A stretch of 10,601 bases of DNA, taken from NCBI RefSeq assembly GCF_003248455.1, contig NZ_QFNM01000054.1:1-10601 (forward strand), written 5' to 3'. The stretch is from Brevundimonas sp. Lineage in GTDB: Bacteria; Pseudomonadota; Alphaproteobacteria; Caulobacterales; Caulobacteraceae. A program made the translations under genes and the position numbers. The notes beneath the pieces are model-generated. The model did not search any database, had not been told where the DNA came from, and saw only the letters and a list, made by a program, of their open reading frames with translations. Positions 5,789 to 10,601 of this stretch are shown in pieces. Positions within the stretch are counted from its first letter, which is position 1. Each line of letters opens with the position of its first letter.

Positions 5789-7266
5789 GCATAGACGGTC
5801 TGGTGACCTTCGTCGGTTTGGTGGTCGCGCTCTTCGCTCTGGCCACGGACGCGCGCCGAAAGGCGCTGATGCTGCGCCTTGGCGTGACGGTGACATTGAC
5901 GGTCCTGTTCGGTGCTGCCGTCCTCTACCTGGAACTGTTCAGCGTGTGGGCCCCGGAATGCCGCTGGGGAGCGAAGGTCTGCCGCGTCCTCGTTCTCGAT
6001 GGCGGAAACCCGTGGATCACGGCGCAGCAGGCCGCCTTCGTTCTGGTACTGATCTGGCTGGCCCTTATGTTGGTCAATCTGCAGAGAAAGACGCTTGGTG
6101 CGAGACATCTGCCGCGCCTCCTGGCCTTGGCGACCGCGCTCCTGGAGGAGAAGCGTTTCTCGGAATTGAACCGGGTGACCCAGCCCCATTTGAAGTTGAT
6201 CGCAGGCGTTGCGGGCGGCGACGTGACTGCATCAGATGCGCAGAAGCAGTCCGCGACGGCGTTGCAGCGCCTTCTCTACCGCCGACGGGATTTCATTGAG
6301 TTCGTCGCGATGGAGCGACCCGCAACTGCGGTCGAGATGATGGCGGTGGAGAGCCATATCGTCTTCGAGTTCGCAGACCAGATCCTGCGGGTCTTGGCCG
6401 AGAACAACGACAGCCCGCTGTTCACGGAGGTGTACGACAACCAGAATGTCTTCATCACCGGGTACGTCTTCCCGGATCACAACACCTATCTGAACTTCCT
6501 TTTTGCAGACGCGCGGCAGGCCGAGCGACTGGGCGCATGGCAGCCAGTCATGGAGGCGGCGCTCGCGTACCTCGCCGAGGCGAAGGGTGGCCCATACCAG
6601 GCCTATCTGAGCGGCTCCGCTGATCGTTTTCAGGACGAGGAGCGCTGGCGCGATCGCACCTTCGTCGCCATTCGCTTCTTGGATCTGATGGTCGATGCCG
6701 CCCTGCGACAGGGAATCCAGTGGCACATGTGGCTGTACTACACGCCCCATCTGACCAAGAGCCTGCTCGGACTTTATCTCGATCCCCGCAAGGATGAGGA
6801 TGTCTTCGACGAGTGGCCGACCCGCAACGCCTATCTCATCTATTCGATCTTCGGCGCGTTGACGGACTGGATCGAAGCGATCCTGCACCTTCCTGCGGAC
6901 TCGCCGCACCTCGTGCTGGAGTCGACAGCGCCCAATGCCGAGAACGGGAACATACCGAAGTCTGCAGTCATCGCGCTGGGCGATTGCCTGCGGCAGGTGT
7001 TGCTATCGGAGGCGGTCTCGGACCGGTTCAAACGCTATCTCGCCGAGATGGTTTTCCGATGCATCGCCAACCTGCCCACGGAGGGCGAGAGGGCCGGCTT
7101 CCGGAAAACTCTCGTGGCCAGTGTGCTGGCCGGCGGAGTGATGACGCGCTCCGACCATCTTGGCCATCTGCGCTCAATCTTCGACCGTGAGCATCACCTG
7201 CTCCAGGAGCGGCTCGAAGATTTCAGGATGGCGTTGGACGCCGCGTTGGTAGGTGGTCAGGAGTGA
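5785..7266 (+). CDS. Membrane-anchored protein of unknown function (493 aa)
   Basis: Three hydrophobic helices lie at the N-terminus: ~5-20 (LVTFVGLVVALFALA), ~32-52 (VTVTLTVLFGAAVLYLELF) and ~80-98 (FVLVLIWLALMLV). Between the second and third is a short loop with two cysteines (C59, C66). The arginine-rich stretches at 24-31 and 101-107 suggest that most of the protein, residues ~105-493, is cytoplasmic. That part is rich in aromatic and acidic residues, looks helical, and shows no P-loop, nuclease or other catalytic motif I can identify. The ATG overlaps the stop of the HNH gene and has a GGGAGGGG tract 4 bases upstream, so the two are surely co-translated. Only 4 bases separate it from the next gene. 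A membrane anchor or sensor for the nucleases, or a membrane-damaging effector, is possible; this is inference from context. Confidence 0.75.
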   Translation: MSIDGLVTFVGLVVALFALATDARRKALMLRLGVTVTLTVLFGAAVLYLELFSVWAPECRWGAKVCRVLVLDGGNPWITAQQAAFVLVLIWLALMLVNLQRKTLGARHLPRLLALATALLEEKRFSELNRVTQPHLKLIAGVAGGDVTASDAQKQSATALQRLLYRRRDFIEFVAMERPATAVEMMAVESHIVFEFADQILRVLAENNDSPLFTEVYDNQNVFITGYVFPDHNTYLNFLFADARQAERLGAWQPVMEAALAYLAEAKGGPYQAYLSGSADRFQDEERWRDRTFVAIRFLDLMVDAALRQGIQWHMWLYYTPHLTKSLLGLYLDPRKDEDVFDEWPTRNAYLIYSIFGALTDWIEAILHLPADSPHLVLESTAPNAENGNIPKSAVIALGDCLRQVLLSEAVSDRFKRYLAEMVFRCIANLPTEGERAGFRKTLVASVLAGGVMTRSDHLGHLRSIFDREHHLLQERLEDFRMALDAALVGGQE

Positions 7267-7270
7267 CGTC

Positions 7271-8317
7271 GTGAAAACCCTGAAGGACATGGTCCAGGAC
7301 TGGGGCGGTTTCGAACGTCTCGTCGCTGAGCTTCATGACACGGGCACCGTCACTGTCGAACACGACGTTGTCCTGACCGGCCGGTCCGGCGCGCCACGGC
7401 AGATCGATGTTCTCGTCCGTCATCGGGAAGGCCTCTACGAGCATCTCATCGTCGTCGAATGCAAGTATCGGAATACGCCCGTCGAGCGGATCCATATCGA
7501 TGCACTGGCGACGACCGTGCGTGAAGTCGGGGCGTCCAAAGGCGTGATTTTCTCGGCCAAGGGGTTCCAGAGCGGGGCCATCACCCAAGCCGAGCACGAT
7601 GGGATATCGCTCTACCAGATACGGGAGCCGACAGATCGTGAGTGGGGGATGCCTGGTCGCCATCTCGATCTCTGGTTGCAGTTTGTGCAGGTCAGCATCG
7701 GTAGTCCAGCCCTGCCTGGGACGATGCTGGTTGGACCGCCATTGGAGGGCAACCAGCTGACCCTGGATCTGGGGGAACGGGCGTCCATCACGCCGATCGT
7801 GGCCTCGGAACTGGACGAACAGACACTGGAGACGCTGATAGAACGGCTCGCACGGGAGAGCGCCCGCCTTTCATTTCAGCCGGTGCGGTTGAACTTTGAC
7901 GGTGGGCAGCTCGCCGGCGTCCATAGGTTCAGGTTCAAGGTCAAATACGCCCCGAAGACGCCGATCGAATGCCCACGAGGAAGTTCGCTGATCCTCATCC
8001 CTCGGATCGAGTTCGATGTTGGATTGAGGGTCGATCAAAGCCGCCTGCAGATTGATCGAGGCGAGCGCTACGCCTTCGTCCTCGCGGTGGAGGACTGCGT
8101 GAACAAAGGTGTGTCAACGGCTTCGAGAGAAACTGGAGGCAAGACCGTTCTGAAGCCCGCTCGGACCGACCCGCCAGACCCGGATGATACCTTCGAGAAT
8201 GGGTCGATGTTTCAGATCTGGCCGAAACAACTCATCGGCTTCGAGGAGTTTGCAGATGTGCCGCTCGCAACAGGGCCTGATCGGTCGCTGCAGTTGAAAC
8301 GCGACAACAGAGTCTGA
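7271..8317 (+). CDS. Mrr-like PD-(D/E)xK restriction endonuclease (348 aa)
   Basis: Residues 1-120 match the Mrr/type IV restriction fold: GGFERLVAELH helix, then GAPRQIDVLVR with catalytic D46, LIVVECKYR with E63 and K65 (D-x16-E-x-K), and the later pattern GASKGVIFSAKGFQSGAI...HDGISLYQI that closes this core. Residues ~125-348 look strand-rich and unassigned and may recognise the target. The GTG at 7271 is chosen because AGGAG ends 7 bases before it; a GTG at 7253 would add six residues and lacks a site. Mrr-type enzymes cleave foreign or modified DNA without a partner methylase, and none is nearby. It follows the membrane protein by 4 bases. The nuclease core is clear, but the substrate cannot be told from sequence. 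Confidence 0.85.
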   Translation: MKTLKDMVQDWGGFERLVAELHDTGTVTVEHDVVLTGRSGAPRQIDVLVRHREGLYEHLIVVECKYRNTPVERIHIDALATTVREVGASKGVIFSAKGFQSGAITQAEHDGISLYQIREPTDREWGMPGRHLDLWLQFVQVSIGSPALPGTMLVGPPLEGNQLTLDLGERASITPIVASELDEQTLETLIERLARESARLSFQPVRLNFDGGQLAGVHRFRFKVKYAPKTPIECPRGSSLILIPRIEFDVGLRVDQSRLQIDRGERYAFVLAVEDCVNKGVSTASRETGGKTVLKPARTDPPDPDDTFENGSMFQIWPKQLIGFEEFADVPLATGPDRSLQLKRDNRV

Positions 8318-8376
8318 TGAAGTTGCTTCTTTCGACTTGCTGTCGGCAGCCCCATCGGGGAGACTCGGATCTGTGA
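8317..8376 (+). CDS. 19-codon mini-ORF bridging two operon genes
   Basis: The TGA ending the endonuclease gene shares its A with an ATG (TGATG, 8315-8319). The frame runs 19 codons and stops at a TGA (8374-8376) that overlaps the GTG of the MNT-HEPN gene (GTGA, 8373-8376). Ribosomes could therefore pass from one gene to the next without leaving the message. The peptide (MKLLLSTCCRQPHRGDSDL) matches nothing I know. It may be chance, since GTGA/ATGA overlaps form easily. Confidence 0.25.
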   Translation: MKLLLSTCCRQPHRGDSDL

Positions 8377-9287
8377 AGAAGACACTCGATCATCTGCCGC
8401 TGCCCAAGCAGTCCGAACTGCGTCACGTCGTCGATGTGATCCGCGCCTCATTCGAGGAGGCGATCTCGACGCGACGCGCCGAGCGGCTCAAGCATGGCAA
8501 GATCCTCAAGATCATTCTCTACGGATCGTATGCCCGAGGCGATTGGGTGCACGACCCGGTCGGCCGGTACTTCTCCGATTTCGACCTGCTGTTCATCGTC
8601 GATCATGAGGATCTGACCGACGGCGAATTCTGGTTCGACGCGACCAACCGAACCATGCCCGGCGAAGGGGAAATCCGAACGCCGGTCAGCATCATCGTTC
8701 ACACCCTGGATGACGTGAACGATCAGTTGGATCGAGGGCGCTACTTCTTTGCCGACATCCTGCGCGACGGGATCGTCCTATACGACACGCCAGGCGCCAA
8801 GCTGCACAGGCCGGCAACCATCAAGGCAAAGGCCGCGCTGGTTGAGGCGGAGAAGTACTTCGAGAAGTGGACGACCAGCGCTGCTGGGGCCCAGGGCATT
8901 GCGCGTCACTCAATCGAAGTAGGTGAACCCAACTGGGCAGCGTTCATGCTGCACCAGGCCGCCGAGCACTTGTATCACTGCATTCTGCTTGTCGTGACGC
9001 TGTACAGCGGAAAAGCTCACAACCTCGCTTTCCTGCGCAAGAAATCGGAAGCCATCGATGTGCGTCTGGCCGAAGCTTGGCCGCGAGAGACCAAGTTCGA
9101 GCGCCGGTGTTTCGAGCTGTTGCGGGAGGCATACGTTAAGGCGCGCTACGCCGACCACTACAGGATCACCGCCGAGGAACTCGACTGGTTGACGGACCGG
9201 GTTGAGGTGCTGCGCGTGCTGACAGTAACGGTCTGTCAGGAGCGCCTGGCGCAGCTGCGTGAAGAGGCTAGCGACGAGGGTGAGTGA
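8373..9287 (+). CDS. Minimal nucleotidyltransferase-HEPN fusion protein (304 aa)
   Basis: The N-terminal half is a polymerase-beta-type minimal nucleotidyltransferase: ILYGSYARGDW (GSxxRG at 51-56) and FSDFDLLFIV with the metal-binding pair D69 and D71. I cannot place the third carboxylate with confidence; the strand VSIIVH (105-110) where it would fall has none. Residues ~150-300 are a HEPN four-helix domain: NWAAFMLHQAAEHLYHCILL, then AYVKARYADHYRIT, with R258 and H262 close but not in the canonical R-x4-6-H spacing. In split MNT/HEPN toxin-antitoxin pairs the MNT adds AMP to the HEPN RNase and silences it; in fusions the role is less clear. The GTG at 8373 gives the start MKKTLDHLPLPKQSEL, which fits this family; a TTG at 8337 is the alternative. 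The stop lies 76 bases before the ATG of the next gene. Confidence 0.85.
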   Translation: MKKTLDHLPLPKQSELRHVVDVIRASFEEAISTRRAERLKHGKILKIILYGSYARGDWVHDPVGRYFSDFDLLFIVDHEDLTDGEFWFDATNRTMPGEGEIRTPVSIIVHTLDDVNDQLDRGRYFFADILRDGIVLYDTPGAKLHRPATIKAKAALVEAEKYFEKWTTSAAGAQGIARHSIEVGEPNWAAFMLHQAAEHLYHCILLVVTLYSGKAHNLAFLRKKSEAIDVRLAEAWPRETKFERRCFELLREAYVKARYADHYRITAEELDWLTDRVEVLRVLTVTVCQERLAQLREEASDEGE

Positions 9288-9367
9288 TCCGACGCCAGGT
9301 CAACGCGGTGTCGCCGTCCAGAGCGCGGACGCGGCCCTGCCGGACGCTGGGCGCCGACGCTACATGA
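9284..9367 (+). CDS. 27-codon mini-ORF bridging MNT-HEPN and HEPN genes
   Basis: A GTG at 9284 overlaps the stop of the MNT-HEPN gene (GTGA), and its 27-codon frame ends at a TGA (9365-9367) overlapping the ATG at 9364 (ATGA). This repeats the arrangement seen at 8317-8376. The peptide is Arg-rich (MIRRQVNAVS...) and unrecognised. Alternatively this stretch is simply the 5' end of the HEPN gene, read from GTG 9280. Confidence 0.2.
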   Translation: MIRRQVNAVSPSRARTRPCRTLGADAT

Positions 9368-10218
9368 GCAAGGCGGACGACTTCGATGTCCGCGTAAACA
9401 GCCTTGAGATCGAGATCCTCCCTGATTGGGAACCTCATATCATCGAGCAGTGGAAGACGATCAAGGCGAGCATCCGCTCGGGATTGATCGGCGAGTTCGG
9501 CAGTCATTCTTCCGGACGTAAGGAGGAGAACTTCATCGCCATCGGCCAGCTGTCGATGTCGATCATCTCCTACCACAACGCCCTACATCGGCAGGTCCGC
9601 AACGCGTTCGTGGTCGGGTCCTACTACCCGGCGCTCGTTGGCGCTTGCGCGCTGGGCGAGCGTGTCTTGAACCATCTGATCCTCGATCTTCGCGAGTTCT
9701 ATTCGGCGACGCCGGAATACCGAAAGGTCGCCCGCAAGCAGTCCTTCGACAACTGGACCATTGCAATCGATGCCCTGGAGGCGTGGGGCGTGCTGCTTCC
9801 CGAGACGGTCAAACACTATCGCGCCCTGGCCAAACTAAGAAACCGGTCGATCCACTTTGATCCCGGAACATACGGTCGCGTCCGGGACGATGCTCTCGCG
9901 GCGGTGATCGCGATCCGCGACATTCTTGACCTGCAGTTCTCGACCTTCGCTGTGCGGCCTTGGTTCATTCCTGAGGCAGAGGGCACCTGCTTCATCGCGA
10001 AGGCGTACGAAACCGATCCCTTCGTCCGAACCTATCTAATCCCGAACTGCTTCTTTGTTGGGCCTCACCATCTGATTCAGACCTTAGAGCCCGAAATCGT
10101 TGTAGCCGACAAAGATGACTATGGGGTGGGTTCCTGGAGCGACGCGGAGTTCCAGAGCCTCTACAAAACACGGCGGCCTGCCGACCTCGTTCAGGTGCCT
10201 GGAGCGGGCCGGATTTAA
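9364..10218 (+). CDS. HEPN-domain protein with intact R-x4-H RNase motif (284 aa)
   Basis: Residues ~55-195 are helical, and KLRNRSIHF carries R159-N160-x3-H164, the RNxxxH form of the R-x4-6-H catalytic motif of HEPN ribonucleases. Before it come helices with YHNALHRQVRNAF and YYPALVGACALGERVLNHLI, which fit the HEPN bundle. Residues ~200-284 are a strand-rich tail (PWFIPEAEGTCF, LIPNCFFVGPHH) that I do not recognise. Position +2 after the catalytic His is Asp, not the Tyr that is AMPylated in HepT-type toxins (HxY). The ATG at 9364 lacks a clear ribosome-binding site; a GTG at 9280 (28 residues longer, overlapping the previous stop by 8 bases, GAAGAGG 12 bases upstream) is a real alternative. 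Probable RNA-cleaving toxin or effector of the cluster (inference). Confidence 0.65.
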   Translation: MSKADDFDVRVNSLEIEILPDWEPHIIEQWKTIKASIRSGLIGEFGSHSSGRKEENFIAIGQLSMSIISYHNALHRQVRNAFVVGSYYPALVGACALGERVLNHLILDLREFYSATPEYRKVARKQSFDNWTIAIDALEAWGVLLPETVKHYRALAKLRNRSIHFDPGTYGRVRDDALAAVIAIRDILDLQFSTFAVRPWFIPEAEGTCFIAKAYETDPFVRTYLIPNCFFVGPHHLIQTLEPEIVVADKDDYGVGSWSDAEFQSLYKTRRPADLVQVPGAGRI

Positions 10219-10248
10219 CGGCGTAGCGAGTGTGAGACAGACATCCCC

Positions 10249-10506
10249 ATGGCGCGTCTACCGATCAAGACTTCCGTTCTCAGTCGCTTGTTCGCGATGT
10301 CCGGCAACCTCTGCGCCTATCCGAGTTGTCCTCAGATCCTCTACCGTGAAGACGGCACCGGCTTCGTGAACATCTGCCATATCCATGCGGTGGAGGAGGG
10401 GTGGACTCGCTACGATCCCGACGTCTCGGACGAGGCGCTGAGAGCGATCGACAATTTGGTCTTGATGTGCCGAAACCACCACGGCGAGATCGACCAGGAA
10501 TTTTGA
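10249..10506 (+). CDS. Small HNH endonuclease, probably 3'-truncated (85 aa)
   Basis: The compact HNH pattern is complete: C22-x4-C27 (LCAYPSC), ICHIHA (C43, H44, H46), a DNLVLMC strand with N69 and C74, and RNHHGEID with H77 and H78. Family members I know usually continue past HHxxID with DPxxY... and a further domain; here the frame ends four residues later at EIDQEF-stop. The two other plus-strand frames after the stop do not restore such a continuation, so this looks like an end cut by rearrangement rather than a single frameshift. The HNH core might still fold. It starts 30 bases after the HEPN gene with only a weak purine tract (GTGAGA) upstream, so membership in the operon is uncertain. 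Confidence 0.65.
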   Translation: MARLPIKTSVLSRLFAMSGNLCAYPSCPQILYREDGTGFVNICHIHAVEEGWTRYDPDVSDEALRAIDNLVLMCRNHHGEIDQEF

Positions 10507-10601
10507 CGTGCCTCTGAGTTTTCATCCAGCGGCGACCAGAGTCCTTGGGTTAGTTACGCCTCGCAGCGTGGGGTGAGCAACAGGCCGAGCCGCGCAGCTT
10601 T
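10507..10601. other. Right-end stretch with no recognised feature
   Basis: No open frame of note, no hairpin plus T run and no recognisable repeat is seen in these last 95 bases. A junction between cargo and backbone may lie here, since the HNH gene to its left ends abruptly. Confidence 0.3.

Noticed and set aside
1..10601. CRISPR arrays, tRNA or rRNA genes, insertion sequences, parS sites
   Set aside because: No regularly spaced repeats, cloverleaf, transposase motif, terminal inverted repeats or parS-type palindrome could be found by eye.

Overview
The window looks like part of an integrative or mobilizable element in a GC-rich alphaproteobacterium (Caulobacterales or Sphingomonadales type; this is inferred from style and gene family, not shown). 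The left end carries a long ParB/Spo0J-family protein of the large kind (685 aa) typical of alphaproteobacterial conjugative elements. Sample lines counted by hand are about 70% GC in the parB-like gene and about 60% GC in the right half, which fits a mobile-element backbone followed by imported cargo.

Layout. 1-315: an untranslated-looking leader rich in inverted repeats, including a 19-bp hairpin ending directly before a strong Shine-Dalgarno. 316-2373: the parB-like gene, closed by a textbook intrinsic terminator at 2395-2428. 2535-3971 (minus): a cytoplasmic trypsin-like serine protease with a complete His-Asp-Ser triad and a long C-terminal extension. 3972-4264: a divergent regulatory gap with an inverted repeat, a tandem repeat and a weak candidate promoter. 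4265-10218 (plus): a tight run of five genes coding for an HNH-type zinc-ribbon protein, a three-helix membrane-anchored protein, an Mrr-like PD-(D/E)xK restriction endonuclease, a minimal nucleotidyltransferase fused to HEPN, and a second HEPN protein with an intact R-x4-H RNase motif. 10249-10506: a small HNH protein that seems cut off after its HNH core. 10507-10601: no gene seen.

How the genes may work together. Two DNA-cleaving folds, an RNase-like HEPN, an MNT-HEPN fusion and a membrane protein joined by start-stop overlaps or short gaps look like a multi-component defence or abortive-infection module, with the divergent protease as a possible extra effector. I recognise no named defence system with this set. 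No methyltransferase, helicase, NTPase, reverse transcriptase or DNA-binding regulator is seen among them, so the sensing step is not obvious; the second, degenerate zinc-ribbon half of the HNH protein and the large soluble part of the membrane protein are the main unexplained parts. Joint function is inference from gene order only.
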